Part shown: positions 9,011 to 18,271 of the stretch, in pieces
Numbering within the stretch: position 1 is the first letter of the stretch
How the letters are laid out: every line of letters starts with the position of its first letter
NCBI RefSeq assembly: GCF_000515235.1
Contig: NZ_KI911558.1
Location: forward strand, 2,511,896 to 2,575,895
From: Synechococcus sp. CC9616
GTDB lineage: Bacteria; Cyanobacteriota; Cyanobacteriia; PCC-6307; Cyanobiaceae
Direction of reading: 5' to 3'
DNA length: 64,000 bases
Notes under the pieces: generated by a model
Database searches by the model: none
The model's input: only the letters and a program-made list of their open reading frames with translations
What the model was told of the DNA's origin: nothing
Translations under genes and position numbers: made by a program

Positions 9011-10236
9011 CAAAGGTCCCCGCAGAGTTGCTTGAGAACCAGCCTCGCAAGCCGTTGGCTTCCCCCTGGCGGGCCCATCCGTCGTTGCCCGATCCTGCCG
9101 AGTCGTTCAACCAGCTCATCGTCGCTGAGCAGGCGGTCAAGCTTGCGGGCGAGCTCGATGGTGTCTCCGCAGGGATAGACGGCTCCTCCGAGAAGACGAC
9201 TCTGACGTCTGGCAAATCCTTTTTTGAACTGTGGGCCAGGGCCTGGCAGGGACACAGCTGGGATGCCCAATCCCACCAGCTGTTCCGTCGCCGTACCGGC
9301 TGTAGCCAGGCCGGCTTCCACCCAGCCCGCCCAGCGATCGAAGCAGCGGCGCCCGATCAGAACCAGCAGAGGCCCTTTGACCCAGCAGGCTACGGCTCCC
9401 AGCTCGTCTGATGGCGGCAGGCTGCGCCGGAAACCGTCTTGCTTCAACAGTTGTTCCAGGACCTCGAGAGGGGGCTGGGATCCCACGGCCACCAGCAGTG
9501 CCACAGGTGTTGGGGAGGTCTCCAGTTGATGGGTCGCTGCCAGAAGACGGCGGAAATTGCTGCTCGCTTCCGGCATCCGACTGCCGCAGAGCATCAGGAT
9601 CCGTCGGCAACGCTTCAGCGCAGCTGGTGGCGATTCCCGACACAGGCCATCCATCATCGGGTTCCCTGGCGCGACCGCCGATACCCCATGACGCTGGAGT
9701 CCTCGAGCCGTGAGGCGGTCTCTCATGGCCACCAAACGGCAACGTCTGGAGGTCATCAAGGCCCACTCCCAGGGATCCCATTCGCTGCCTTTCAAGCGGT
9801 GATACACATCGCTGAGGGCATGACCTGGGCCGCTGCGCCAGGTGTAATCGCTCTTTGGAGTTCCGAGGAACCCGAAGCATGCTCCACTGCTGCGAGCCAG
9901 CAGAAGCGGTAACAGGTCACCAATGGCCAGCATCACTCTGTTCTGGCGAGCCAGTCGTCGGCACAGCCTCCACTGCCGCCAGCTCAGCAGTGGCAGTCCG
10001 GCTGAGAGGTCTGAAAGGAGCCCCTTGAAGCTCTGGTTGCTGAAGCCTCCACTGGGCAACGTCGCCGAAGGACCGATTTTCTGCAGCCAGCCGCCCTCGA
10101 CAGCCGCGTCAAAGGCTCGCCCCTTCCCCACCAGGGGCATCACTTCCAGAGACAGCTGAGGACGCAGCCGGTGGACGGCCTCGAGCACTCTGAGGGCAAT
10201 CAGATCCTCACCATGACCGTTGCAGAGCACCAGCAA
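9010..10236 (-). CDS. Lipid-A-disaccharide synthase-related glycosyltransferase-like protein
   Basis: About 408 residues with an LpxB-like, GT-B type layout. The N-terminal Rossmann-like part begins LLVLCNGHGEDLIALRVLEA, followed by VMPLVGKGRAFD, and a middle block reads FLGTPKSDYTW. The C-terminal half has a donor-site-like TAGTATEQLVGLGIPAVSLP. This matches the cyanobacterial family annotated as lipid-A-disaccharide synthase-related (TIGR03492), whose substrate is unknown. The frame continues upstream through tRNA-Cys to 10371, but that part translates the tRNA antisense. I therefore put the start at TTG 10236, just before the conserved core. No ATG or GTG is better placed. Confidence 0.75.
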   Translation of the reverse strand: MLVLCNGHGEDLIALRVLEAVHRLRPQLSLEVMPLVGKGRAFDAAVEGGWLQKIGPSATLPSGGFSNQSFKGLLSDLSAGLPLLSWRQWRLCRRLARQNRVMLAIGDLLPLLLARSSGACFGFLGTPKSDYTWRSGPGHALSDVYHRLKGSEWDPWEWALMTSRRCRLVAMRDRLTARGLQRHGVSAVAPGNPMMDGLCRESPPAALKRCRRILMLCGSRMPEASSNFRRLLAATHQLETSPTPVALLVAVGSQPPLEVLEQLLKQDGFRRSLPPSDELGAVACWVKGPLLVLIGRRCFDRWAGWVEAGLATAGTATEQLVGLGIPAVSLPGPGPQFKKGFARRQSRLLGGAVYPCGDTIELARKLDRLLSDDELVERLGRIGQRRMGPPGGSQRLARLVLKQLCGDL

Positions 10237-10290
10237 GGTGGTCCTGATGTGGCTGATACGATCGCCTGATGGGGACTGAGGTTCCCGTTC

Positions 10291-10361
10291 GGCGGCATGG
10301 CCAAGTGGTAAGGCAGAGGATTGCAAATCCTTTATCCCCAGTTCGAATCTGGGTGCCGCCT
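10291..10361 (+). tRNA. tRNA-Cys (anticodon GCA)
   Basis: A complete cloverleaf. Acceptor strands GGCGGCA and TGCCGCC pair over 7 bp with discriminator T. The anticodon stem-loop GGATTGCAAATCC exposes GCA, and the T arm is CCCAGTTCGAATCTGGG. The 3' CCA is not encoded. It stands alone between the LpxB-like gene and a secreted-protein gene, both on the other strand. Confidence 0.97.
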
Positions 10362-10372
10362 TCGATCGCATC

Positions 10373-10885
10373 TCAAAGTCTGGCTTCTGCGCTCAGGGTC
10401 CAACCGCTGCGCGATTGACTTCGGCAAGCGATCAGCTCCTGTGAAATCTTGCATGTCCCGCGCATCGGCCAGGCCTTGGGGAGGTTGTCCGGCAGCCCCC
10501 GAGCATTGAACTGGGCTGTGGAACCACTGATCACCGTTGCGGCCCATGGCGTGCCTGAAGGTTTGCAGTTCCCTTTATCGCAGGCAAGCGCAAGTTCTCC
10601 AGTGGGGTGGCTGGCGATGAACGTCACCCTGCTAGTAGATCCTGGTTCTCCTCCGGGGCCGGAGAAACGGATTCGCAGCCCAGTTCTGCCCCGTTGGGTC
10701 AGCTGAACACGGGAACAGTTGTTGACGGTTCCATTGCGATCCATCGAGCAATGGCTGGCCGTGGTTTCAAAGTTGCCGAAGTTGGGTTCCTGGACAGGCC
10801 TAGGTGCCTGGGCCATTGCCGACCGCTTAGACAGGACCACCAGCTGCATCGTCAAGAACAACGAGACCTTGATCAATCGCAGCAT
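10373..10885 (-). CDS. Hypothetical exported protein
   Basis: A 170-residue protein with a likely signal peptide: MLRLIKVSLFLTMQLVVLSK, then SAMAQA as a probable cleavage region. The mature part has about six cysteines (SHCSMD, NNCSRV, ACDKGNC, GTCKIS, IACRSQ), suggesting disulfides in an exported protein of beta-rich character. No family is recognised. Its ATG shares a base with the stop of the small Cys-rich gene upstream (TGATG), so the pair forms an operon of two exported proteins. Confidence 0.7.
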   Translation of the reverse strand: MLRLIKVSLFLTMQLVVLSKRSAMAQAPRPVQEPNFGNFETTASHCSMDRNGTVNNCSRVQLTQRGRTGLRIRFSGPGGEPGSTSRVTFIASHPTGELALACDKGNCKPSGTPWAATVISGSTAQFNARGLPDNLPKAWPMRGTCKISQELIACRSQSRSGWTLSAEARL

Positions 10886-11076
10886 CAGTAATCACTGTCC
10901 GCAACGCACATTCCCAAACATCGGATTCCATTGGTTGCCGTGCGCTTGCAGTGCTGACAAAGCACTTTGTCGCTGTTGGACGTCTCACCTGCTTCAGCGG
11001 ACAGGCTTGCTGAGGCCTCAGCTGAGGCTTGGACTGGCCTGCCGGACATGGTGACTGCAGAAAGTGAGACGATCAT
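10885..11076 (-). CDS. Small Cys-rich exported protein overlapping a divergent gene
   Basis: 63 residues from ATG 11076, or 78 from an in-frame GTG at 11121. The N-terminus (MIVSLSAVTMSGRPVQASA) resembles a signal peptide. The mature part carries two Cys pairs, CQHC and CLGMC, which could bind metal or form disulfides. Its stop overlaps the start of the next exported-protein gene by one base, good evidence that it is translated. Oddly, its start overlaps the start of the divergent aldo/keto reductase in a shared CATG. Function unknown. Confidence 0.55.
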   Translation of the reverse strand: MIVSLSAVTMSGRPVQASAEASASLSAEAGETSNSDKVLCQHCKRTATNGIRCLGMCVADSDY

Positions 11077-12058
11077 GGCTCGTAGCAGTGTGTTCCGGTT
11101 GAGCGGGATCGGATTCGGCACCTGGGCCTGGGGGAATCAACTGGTCTGGGGGTACGACCCAGAGAGGGATGACGATCGTTTGTCCCACACCTTTCGTGAG
11201 GCTGTGACCGCTGGCCTGACGCTGGTGGACACAGCTGATTCCTATGGAACAGGGCGCCTCAACGGGCGGAGCGAGACCTTGCTAGGTCGCTTCATCGCGG
11301 CATTAGCGCCAGCTCAGCAGGCCGGGCTCGTTGTTGCAACAAAACTGGCACCGTTTCCCTGGAGGTTGGGCCGTCGCGGGTTCCATCGCGCCTTCCAGGC
11401 AAGTTCTTATCGCCTGCAAGGACATCTTCAGCGGGTGCAGTTGCACTGGAGCACGGCTCGTTATGCCCCCTGGCAGGAGTCCGCGCTGCTTGACGGCATG
11501 GCGGATCTGGTTCTTCAGGGCAAGGTGCAGGAACTGGGCGTGTCCAATGTCGGGCCGTCACGCCTGGCCTGGATGCACAACCGACTGGCGGATCGGGGTG
11601 TGGTTTTGCGCAGCTTGCAGCTCCAGTACTCCCTTCTGGCTCCTGATGATCAACGCCTGGATCGGCTGCTGCGCCTCTGTTCTGAGCTCAAGATTGAGGT
11701 GCTGGCCTACAGCCCCTTGGCGTTTGGGATGCTTGGGCAGCTGCCCGATGCCAGCCCGGCACCTTCAACCCCTCTTCGCCGAGGTTTGTTCCGTCGACTC
11801 CTGCCTGCAAGCCTTCCACTCCGACGTGTGATGGAGGAGATCGCCCTCAGCCATCGGGCCTCGATGGTGCAGGTGGCTTTGAACTGGTGCCGATCGCATG
11901 GAACAACACCGATCCCCGGTTTGCGCAGTCCGGAGCAGGCCCGTGATGTGGCCGCGGCGCTCAAATGGTCGTTGACCGACGAGGAGGTTCAAAGACTTGA
12001 CCTGGAGCGACAACGTTGCGGGGAAAGGATGCCGTCCAATCCCTTTCAGAGTTCCTGA
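11075..12058 (+). CDS. Aldo/keto reductase
   Basis: A 327-residue TIM-barrel NADPH-dependent oxidoreductase. Visible family features are IGFGTWAWGN at the start, TLVDTADSYGTGR (catalytic Asp and Tyr), VVATKLAP (catalytic Lys), the VQLHWS strand replacing the usual His position, and LGVSNVGPS. The C-terminus has the cofactor-binding IPGLRSPEQARD. It belongs to the Tas-like/AKR group found in cyanobacteria and plants (pyridoxal reductase-like); the substrate cannot be deduced. ATG 11075 is chosen because the barrel begins within ten residues; the frame stays open further upstream. Confidence 0.9.
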   Translation: MARSSVFRLSGIGFGTWAWGNQLVWGYDPERDDDRLSHTFREAVTAGLTLVDTADSYGTGRLNGRSETLLGRFIAALAPAQQAGLVVATKLAPFPWRLGRRGFHRAFQASSYRLQGHLQRVQLHWSTARYAPWQESALLDGMADLVLQGKVQELGVSNVGPSRLAWMHNRLADRGVVLRSLQLQYSLLAPDDQRLDRLLRLCSELKIEVLAYSPLAFGMLGQLPDASPAPSTPLRRGLFRRLLPASLPLRRVMEEIALSHRASMVQVALNWCRSHGTTPIPGLRSPEQARDVAAALKWSLTDEEVQRLDLERQRCGERMPSNPFQSS

Positions 12059-12065
12059 ATGTCAG

Positions 12066-12689
12066 TTATGCCCCGGCGGCGTTGTCCTCAGGGTCTGGAC
12101 TGACCACAACCGGGAGACTGGCTTTGTCCTGGCGGAGAGGAACAACCTTTTCCGGTTTTGGGGTCTCCTGGACTGGCTTTTGTCGCTGTTCGCAGGCTGT
12201 GAGCGCTTCCTGAAGCAATGAATCAAACGTTGTGCCCGGGAGGCGATGTCGTGCAACCTCGAGGAAGGTTCTGGGCAACGACTCACCTGCCGCTCGACGC
12301 AATGCAGGGTTGTTGCGACGTTGCTCCTGTTCGCCCTGGATGGCACGAATGAAACGACGCGTGACTTCAAGCTTGGTTGATGCCTTGATCAGGGTGTCGC
12401 GGTCCTGCGCCGGCTGATTGGGATCCTGCTCAAGTTCAGTGACCCTACGCTCCAGGCTCACCAGCACTTCTTCAGCTTCCTTGCCGATCTGAGCTAGTTG
12501 TCCATCGGAGAGGTAAGGCAAATCAGCCACGAACACCTTCCCGTGATCTCTCAGGGTCAGAAAGGTCGGTCGCGGGCCCTGTCTGTGGCCGAGGCCCCGA
12601 TCGTGAGCTGTCGGTAACGGACGGCGGGGAGGCGTCGGACCTGCAGACGAACGACGGCGCGTGACTCGTTGAGATTTATCAAAAGGCAT
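12066..12689 (-). CDS. Conserved hypothetical cytoplasmic protein
   Basis: A 207-residue hydrophilic protein. The first 45 residues are basic and low complexity (VTRRRSSAGPTPPRRPLP), followed by a helical centre containing LSDGQLAQIGKEAEEVLVSL, a likely coiled coil, and a proline/charge-rich tail. No transmembrane segment and no family I can name. It is convergent with the aldo/keto reductase, with the stops 8 bases apart. Confidence 0.7.
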   Translation of the reverse strand: MPFDKSQRVTRRRSSAGPTPPRRPLPTAHDRGLGHRQGPRPTFLTLRDHGKVFVADLPYLSDGQLAQIGKEAEEVLVSLERRVTELEQDPNQPAQDRDTLIKASTKLEVTRRFIRAIQGEQEQRRNNPALRRAAGESLPRTFLEVARHRLPGTTFDSLLQEALTACEQRQKPVQETPKPEKVVPLRQDKASLPVVVSPDPEDNAAGA

Positions 12690-12819
12690 CGGAATTAACC
12701 TGATGTATCGACGCTGCTATCGGATTGGCATCCGATGTGCTTTGCGCACCTTAATTCATCTGCTGGGCTTGATGTTCGGCATGCAGCTTCTTGATCAACA
12801 CTGACGCAATCAGGAGCAA

Positions 12820-13857
12820 TCAGGACGGAATGCCGATGAGTCCTGGTTTGCAACGTTCTGGGCCGGCTGACACCTCGCCGATCGGCCAGCTCTGAACCCC
12901 GTTGTTGTCACAGATCGCCATCGCGTCATTCACTTGATGGTCCGAAAGCACGAGGCAGAAGCCGACGCCAAGGTTGAAGGTCTGCCACATGTCCTGCTCT
13001 GGAATCGCACCGTTCTCCTGCAGCCAGTTGAAGAGCGCCGGTCGCGGCCAGCTCGAGGGATCAATCACAGCCAAGGTGCCGTCCGGTAAACAGCGCGGCA
13101 GATTTTCGGGAAGCCCTCCTCCAGTGATGTGAGCCATGCCGTGGATGTCGATGTCGCCTTCCAAAAGGCTTCTCACAAGTGATGGGTAGAGACGGGTGGG
13201 GCAGAGCAGATCCTCAATGAGCCGCCGGCCCTCGGGTCCGTAAGTGGTGTCTGCTGTTACTTCAGCGCTGTTCAGCACACTCCTCACAAGGCTGAAGCCG
13301 TTGCTGTGAACCCCGTTACTGGCAATGCCGATGATGCGATCGCCAGGTTGAACGCGCTGAGAAACGATCAGATCCGACTCCTCCACAACGGCGACACAGA
13401 ATCCCGCCAGGTCGTAGCGACCCGCCGGGTAAAAACCGGGCATCTCGGCTGTCTCTCCGCCCAGCAAGGCGCATCCGCTCTGGCGGCAGCCATCAGCGAT
13501 GCCGTCCACAACCTCCGCCATGGCTGATGGCGTCAGCGCTCCTGTGGCCATGTAATCCAGGAAGAACAGGGGGGAGGCCCCTGATGTGATCACGTCGTTC
13601 ACGCACATCGCGACCAGATCAAGGCCGACTCCACGATGTTGGTGATGGATCTGAGCCAGGTCGAGTTTGGTCCCGACCCCATCGGTTCCAGCAATCAGGA
13701 GTGGCTGGCGCATTCCGGATGGAAGCCGCATGATGCCTCCAAACCCTCCAAGGCCCCCCAACACCTCAGTTCGGCGGGTGGATTCCACGGAGCCACGGAT
13801 CCGATCAACAAAGTCTCGTCCGGCTTGCACATCCACGCCGGCAGCTTTGTAATCCAT
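12820..13857 (-). CDS. purM: Phosphoribosylformylglycinamidine cyclo-ligase (AIR synthetase)
   Basis: A 345-residue enzyme, the normal PurM size. It closes the imidazole ring of formylglycinamidine ribonucleotide with ATP in purine synthesis. Signatures are [13 protein letters not shown] at the start, the glycine-rich [16 protein letters not shown]-site [58 protein letters not shown] and [17 protein letters not shown] chose ATG 13857, where PurM proteins begin. The open frame runs 33 codons further upstream with an unlike-family sequence. It is a single-gene unit divergent from rlpA. Confidence 0.96.
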   Translation of the reverse strand: MDYKAAGVDVQAGRDFVDRIRGSVESTRRTEVLGGLGGFGGIMRLPSGMRQPLLIAGTDGVGTKLDLAQIHHQHRGVGLDLVAMCVNDVITSGASPLFFLDYMATGALTPSAMAEVVDGIADGCRQSGCALLGGETAEMPGFYPAGRYDLAGFCVAVVEESDLIVSQRVQPGDRIIGIASNGVHSNGFSLVRSVLNSAEVTADTTYGPEGRRLIEDLLCPTRLYPSLVRSLLEGDIDIHGMAHITGGGLPENLPRCLPDGTLAVIDPSSWPRPALFNWLQENGAIPEQDMWQTFNLGVGFCLVLSDHQVNDAMAICDNNGVQSWPIGEVSAGPERCKPGLIGIPS

Positions 13858-14141
13858 GGATTGCGGTCTTCCTGCACTTGATCCTGCACCGTCATGCGTT
13901 GAATGACGGTGAGCCAACTGTCTCGCCAGGGAATCAATGGCGCTTTTGGCTGTCATCAGCTCGGCTGATCGTTCGGTTGTTCTCGTCGGACGACAGACGC
14001 CAGTGTTGTAGGGCTTTTGGAAGGGATTCAGTCCCTGTAGATGGCTGTTCTTGGATGGGTTGAGGCCAGCCCAGGTGTTGTCAATTTTCTTACTTTTTTG
14101 AAGCTGTTTGACACGAAAAGGTTCAGGTTTTTCGCGGTCAT

Positions 14142-14876
14142 TTGACAGCGCTCAGATCTGAATCGTTGGTTTTGCGCAATCTGATCATCCTGTTCGGTCT
14201 CTGTGGGACCGTGTCTGCCAGCCCAGCTCTGTATCCGGTTGTCGCAGGCGACCTTGAGGCTCGCGATCAAACGAACCCACTGGCGGAGACGGAGCGCGTT
14301 CAGGCTGATGCTGAGACTCTTTCCGCTGAGTCTCAAAAGGAAGAGGCCTCAGGTGAGTCATCGGCCTCATCCACGGAAACAATCAATTCAGAAGCAACCA
14401 ACTCAGAAGCGAGCAGTTCTGAAGCGGCCACTGCTCAACCGGCTGCTGATCAACCGGCCGCTGATCAACCGGCCAAGGACGCTAATTCTTTGAAAGCGAC
14501 CCTGACTCCAGTTGAGTTGAACGAATCACCCGAGCTCGAGCCGGCTCCCCCAGCGCCGAAGGTCAAAACGGTGCCTGATGTGGTGAAGATCATCACGGGA
14601 GAGGCCAGCTGGTACGGCCCTGGCTTTTACGGCAACCGCACGGCCAGTGGTGAGATCTATCGCCCCGGAACGATGACGGCCGCCCACCGCACACTGCCCT
14701 TCGGGACAAAGGTTCGGGTGACCAATCTCTGGAATGGTCGCTCGGCGGTGATTCGGATCAATGATCGGGGGCCCTTCGTGGGACATCGCGTCATTGATCT
14801 CGGCCATGGGGCTGCCAGCAGCCTTGGTCTGACAGCATCCGGAATCGCTCAGGTGCGTCTCGAGGTGTTGCGCTGA
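14142..14876 (+). CDS. rlpA: Septal ring lytic transglycosylase RlpA-like protein
   Basis: About 244 residues from TTG 14142; another TTG at 14166 is equally possible. A signal peptide ([16 protein letters not shown]) is followed by a low-complexity Ser/Glu/Ala linker of about 100 residues with a perfect short repeat of AADQP. The C-terminal 90 residues form the double-psi beta-barrel: [38 protein letters not shown] and [16 protein letters not shown], the last holding the catalytic Asp region. RlpA-type enzymes cut denuded glycan strands. Its stop is only a few bases before the panC-cmk reading frame. Confidence 0.9.
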   Translation: MTALRSESLVLRNLIILFGLCGTVSASPALYPVVAGDLEARDQTNPLAETERVQADAETLSAESQKEEASGESSASSTETINSEATNSEASSSEAATAQPAADQPAADQPAKDANSLKATLTPVELNESPELEPAPPAPKVKTVPDVVKIITGEASWYGPGFYGNRTASGEIYRPGTMTAAHRTLPFGTKVRVTNLWNGRSAVIRINDRGPFVGHRVIDLGHGAASSLGLTASGIAQVRLEVLR

Positions 14877-14917
14877 CCCCGGTTCTGCTGCAAACAGCAA
14901 AGGACCTCCACTCCTGG

Positions 14918-16396
14918 TTGGCCGAAGGCCATGCCCCTCTTTCCTTGGTTCCCACGATGGGAGGCCTCCATGAGGGTCATGTCCGTTTGATGAGGCTGGC
15001 CACATCAAACTCCGACGGTTCGACTGTCGTCAGCCTGTTCGTCAACCCGCTCCAATTTGGTCCTTCGGAGGATTACGACCGCTACCCGCGCTGCTTGCAG
15101 GAGGATCTCGCCCTTGCAGCATCCGCCGGCGTGGACGCTGTATGGGCGCCGGACATCAGCGAGGTCTTCCCTGGTGGCCCCGAACACTGTTTTCGTCTTC
15201 AGGTCCCAGCTTTTCTTCAATCCCATCTCTGTGGACGGATGCGCCCGGGGCATTTCGATGGTGTTGCCACTGTTGTGGCTCGCCTCCTGGCCTTGGTGCA
15301 GCCTGATCGCCTGATCCTTGGAGAAAAAGACTGGCAGCAACTGACCATTCTCCGGCGTTTGGTGGCGGATCTGAATCTCCCGATCACGTTGTTGGGAGTG
15401 CCAACGGTGCGCGAGGCCGACGGCCTCGCGATGAGTTCACGCAATCAATACCTCTCTCCGGAGGACCGCGAACGGGCTGTGGCGTTGCCCCGAGTGCTTC
15501 AAGCGGTCCGTTTTGAAGACGATGTGACCGATGTGCGGCAGGCTCTCATCACCGCTGGGCTCGAGGTCGAGTATGTAGAAAGGGTTGCTCCTGCAAGCCT
15601 GCAGCCCTGCGGTCAGGAGACGGCGATTTCGCTGCTTGCAGCCGCAGTTCGCTGCGGAAGCACCCGTTTGATCGATCACGTGTTTCTGATGAGTCGAGCT
15701 CCTCTTGTCGCCATTGACGGACCTGCAGGGGCCGGCAAGAGCACGGTGACCCGTGCCTTCGCCGAGCGTCTCGGGCTGACCTATCTCGACACCGGGGCGA
15801 TGTATCGCTCGGTGACCTGGTTGGTTCAACAACGCAAGCTCGATCCTGCTGATGCCGTTGCGATCGAGTCCCTGCTGATCGATTTCAAGCTTGATCTCCG
15901 TTCTCTGCCAGGAGGAGGCCAGCAGGTGCTGGTGAATGGGGAGGATGTCAGCAGTGCGATCCGATCACCGGAGGTAACAGCTTCTGTGTCGGCTGTGGCC
16001 GCCCATCGTTGCGTCCGCCAGGCGCTTACGGCTCAGCAGAAGGCCATGGGTGCCAAGGGTGGGTTGGTGGCTGAGGGCCGGGATATCGGCACCGCCGTGT
16101 TCCCCGATGCAGACCTCAAAGTGTTTCTCACCGCCACGGTCAGTGAGCGGGCACGCCGGCGGGCTTTGGATCTGGAGCAACGTGGATTCGAGCCCCCGAA
16201 CCGCCAGGAACTCGAAACTCAGATCGCCGAGCGCGACCGGATGGACAGCAGTCGTGAGGAGGCTCCGCTGGTACAGGCGTCAGACGCTCTGGAACTGGTG
16301 ACTGACGGCATGACGATCGATGCGGTGATCGACGAGCTGGTGGGACTGTTTCGTGCCCGGGTGGCTGAAGAGGCTTGGCCTACGCCGGAGGGCTGA
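14918..16396 (+). CDS. panC/cmk: Fused pantothenate synthetase / cytidylate kinase
   Basis: One 492-codon frame carries two enzymes. The PanC part has SLVPTMGGLHEGHVRL, VSLFVNPLQFGPSEDYDRYPR, LCGRMRPGHFDGVATVV, GEKDWQQL and MSSRNQYLSPEDR. It joins pantoate and beta-alanine with ATP. From about residue 260 the Cmk part starts VAIDGPAGAGKSTVTRAF (P-loop), followed by YLDTGAMYRSVT and the GLVAEGRDIGTAVFPDADLK block, and phosphorylates CMP. The fusion is typical of cyanobacteria. Start problem: family similarity continues upstream as VLLQTAKDLHSWLAEGH, back to about base 14879, but no ATG, GTG or TTG lies there. TTG 14918 is used here; a CTG start near the rlpA stop is possible. Confidence 0.94.
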   Translation: MAEGHAPLSLVPTMGGLHEGHVRLMRLATSNSDGSTVVSLFVNPLQFGPSEDYDRYPRCLQEDLALAASAGVDAVWAPDISEVFPGGPEHCFRLQVPAFLQSHLCGRMRPGHFDGVATVVARLLALVQPDRLILGEKDWQQLTILRRLVADLNLPITLLGVPTVREADGLAMSSRNQYLSPEDRERAVALPRVLQAVRFEDDVTDVRQALITAGLEVEYVERVAPASLQPCGQETAISLLAAAVRCGSTRLIDHVFLMSRAPLVAIDGPAGAGKSTVTRAFAERLGLTYLDTGAMYRSVTWLVQQRKLDPADAVAIESLLIDFKLDLRSLPGGGQQVLVNGEDVSSAIRSPEVTASVSAVAAHRCVRQALTAQQKAMGAKGGLVAEGRDIGTAVFPDADLKVFLTATVSERARRRALDLEQRGFEPPNRQELETQIAERDRMDSSREEAPLVQASDALELVTDGMTIDAVIDELVGLFRARVAEEAWPTPEG

Positions 16397-16853
16397 GATC
16401 GTCGAGCAAGTTGGAGCAGGCATTCTCCAGCAGATCTAGGACGTGCTCAAAACCTTCTTCACCGCCGTAATAGGGGTCAGGGACTTCGGTTTCACTGAAC
16501 TGACTCGTATAGCTCAGTATTGGCTTGATCTTGGCTGTGGCCCGGCGGCCCGCTTCGCTGGCAAGGCTCGTCACGGCCGCCAGGTTGGCATCGTCCATCG
16601 TGAGGATCAGATCAAATTCACTGAGATCGTCGAGGCTGATCTGTCGTGCGCAGCTGGGGAGCTGAATCCCTCGACGGTTCGCGGCAGCCTGCATGCGCCG
16701 ATCAGCTGGATTGCCGACATGCCAGCCCCCTGTGCCGGCTGAATCCACCACGAAATGCTCGTTGAGCTCTCTCTCAACGAGCTGATGTAGAAAAACACCT
16801 TCGGCAGCCGGTGAGCGGCAGATGTTGCCGAGGCAGACGAACAAAATCTTCAT
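16380..16853 (-). CDS. ptpA: Low-molecular-weight protein tyrosine phosphatase
   Basis: A 157-residue enzyme. The P-loop CLGNICRSP (residues 7-15) holds the Cys nucleophile and the Arg, and the general acid is in VPDPYYGGEEGF near residue 122. It hydrolyses phosphotyrosine or phosphoarginine. Its last 17 bases overlap the convergent panC-cmk end. Its start overlaps the rpcG stop by 4 bases (ATGA), so it is co-transcribed with a phycobilin lyase gene; this gene marks one end of the rod cluster. Whether it acts on phycobilisome proteins is unknown. Confidence 0.93.
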   Translation of the reverse strand: MKILFVCLGNICRSPAAEGVFLHQLVERELNEHFVVDSAGTGGWHVGNPADRRMQAAANRRGIQLPSCARQISLDDLSEFDLILTMDDANLAAVTSLASEAGRRATAKIKPILSYTSQFSETEVPDPYYGGEEGFEHVLDLLENACSNLLDDLSPPA

Positions 16854-18271
16854 GGCGCTTTGGGCTTTTGTTCTTGAATGGTATGGACAGATGTTGTTTT
16901 CGAAAGAGCTAATCCAATCCGTTCTTTGACTAAAAAGTCGTTCTCTGTTTCATAGGCATCAGCTAAGGACATTCGCGCATCATGATTTGCGATCTGTTCC
17001 AAAGCTGTAGTAGCGCTGTATCGCAATCCCCAATCTTCAGGATGAACAATCGTCCAGGTCAATTTGTTGACGATTTGACTGCGGATGGAAAGATCAATCA
17101 TTTCAGATCCGATGCGCCCAAGCCCGCAAGCGGCAACCCTGCGGATGTTGCCTTGGCAGTGGTTGGCGATTTCAAGCCCAATGGCTTCCATCAGCACAGA
17201 CGAAAACTCAGGACATCCTGTTGATGTCATGGTTTTGATCAGGCCCATAATCACGTCCTGGTCAGTTTCCTTTTGGTGGAGCGAAAGAATCATGGCAGGA
17301 TCCTGACGGGACAAAGCACTCAAGAGATGAATTCCATACTCTCGATCAAAGGATGTACGACTTTTTAAAAGCCCAATAGCTTCGGCAATGATGTCTTGTA
17401 CTGATTGTTTCTCATTTGAAACATCTGGTGGGTGAGGTGAAATTTGATGTTTCTGATTCAATAAATTTCCATTCGTTGTTTCTGCCACCAGTTGATCCAT
17501 TGTCGCCATCCATTTGATTACTTGACTTGATAAAGGCTTTGCACTTGTTTGCCTGTTTTCAATGTTTGATGTGATTGATCGGCTCAAGATTTCTTTGAGT
17601 ACATGCAACTTGATGTTGTTTGGAATATTGGCATTTTGAATGGACGAACCTTCTTCGAGTGTGGCTACCCGAGCCAAGTCAAAAGCTGCTGATTGTCGAG
17701 CGAATGGGTTGTCATGGCTTAGTAAGGAAAAGATCTGCGCTAGGTGAGCTTTGTCGTTCGTGCAGGCGTAGAAATAGGCGCTCGCAGCACCTTTTATTCG
17801 GGCAGAGTCGTCAAGAAGGTAAGGTCTTATTTTGTCTTTAATGCTCCATGCCTTGAAAAGAGTGAAGGCTTCAATCAAGGATTCAATGGGTTTTCCTTGC
17901 ACTTCGGAATTGAAGTAACTGATAAGGGGGGCGATACATTCTTTTGATCCAAGGTTAATGAGAGAGCGAATACTCGCTTCGTGTAATTGGATGTCGTCGC
18001 TTTCTGTCAATGTCTTGACAAGTTCTTCGACGCAGATTTTGTTTTTAATCAGCCCTAATGATCGTGCTGCTTGACGCCTAAGGGGGAAGCCGCCGGTTGA
18101 TGTTTCATCACGTCGATCGTGGAGGCAGCGAATCAGTGCGGGAACAGAATTCTGTACGCGATGTTTCCCTAGCCACCAGGCCGCGTGGTAGCGAATTCCA
18201 GGATCGTTGCTCTCAAGTGCAGCAAGTGCTGATTGCTCGGAGTTGATCAAGCTCAAAAGACTGGGTCGCAA
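16850..18271 (-). CDS. rpcG: Phycoerythrobilin lyase-isomerase for R-phycocyanin alpha (RpcG)
   Basis: A 473-residue HEAT-repeat protein that looks like a fusion of an E-type and an F-type lyase subunit. The N-terminal half has repeats such as IRYHAAWWLGKHR. The C-terminal half contains NHCQGN at about residues 370-375, the motif known from PecF and RpcG whose His and Cys are needed for isomerisation. RpcG attaches phycoerythrobilin to Cys84 of the R-phycocyanin alpha subunit and converts it to phycourobilin. It lies beside rpcBA, its expected substrate. Base composition is noticeably more A/T-rich than the left flank. CpcE/CpcF-type lyases lack the motif, which makes RpcG the best call. Confidence 0.9.
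   Translation of the reverse strand: MRPSLLSLINSEQSALAALESNDPGIRYHAAWWLGKHRVQNSVPALIRCLHDRRDETSTGGFPLRRQAARSLGLIKNKICVEELVKTLTESDDIQLHEASIRSLINLGSKECIAPLISYFNSEVQGKPIESLIEAFTLFKAWSIKDKIRPYLLDDSARIKGAASAYFYACTNDKAHLAQIFSLLSHDNPFARQSAAFDLARVATLEEGSSIQNANIPNNIKLHVLKEILSRSITSNIENRQTSAKPLSSQVIKWMATMDQLVAETTNGNLLNQKHQISPHPPDVSNEKQSVQDIIAEAIGLLKSRTSFDREYGIHLLSALSRQDPAMILSLHQKETDQDVIMGLIKTMTSTGCPEFSSVLMEAIGLEIANHCQGNIRRVAACGLGRIGSEMIDLSIRSQIVNKLTWTIVHPEDWGLRYSATTALEQIANHDARMSLADAYETENDFLVKERIGLALSKTTSVHTIQEQKPKAP

Noticed and set aside
9137-9880. Open frame of about 247 codons on the minus strand inside the LpxB-like gene
   Set aside because: Overlaps a better-supported gene in another frame and is Pro/Arg/Ser-rich, as expected for an alternate frame in G/C-rich DNA.
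10237-10371. Upstream extension of the LpxB-like gene across tRNA-Cys
   Set aside because: The extra residues translate the tRNA antisense, so the real start is taken as TTG 10236.
14401-14478. Repeated SEA/AADQPA codons in rlpA, considered as a tandem DNA repeat
   Set aside because: Too short and imperfect to be a separate repeat element; it is a low-complexity protein linker.
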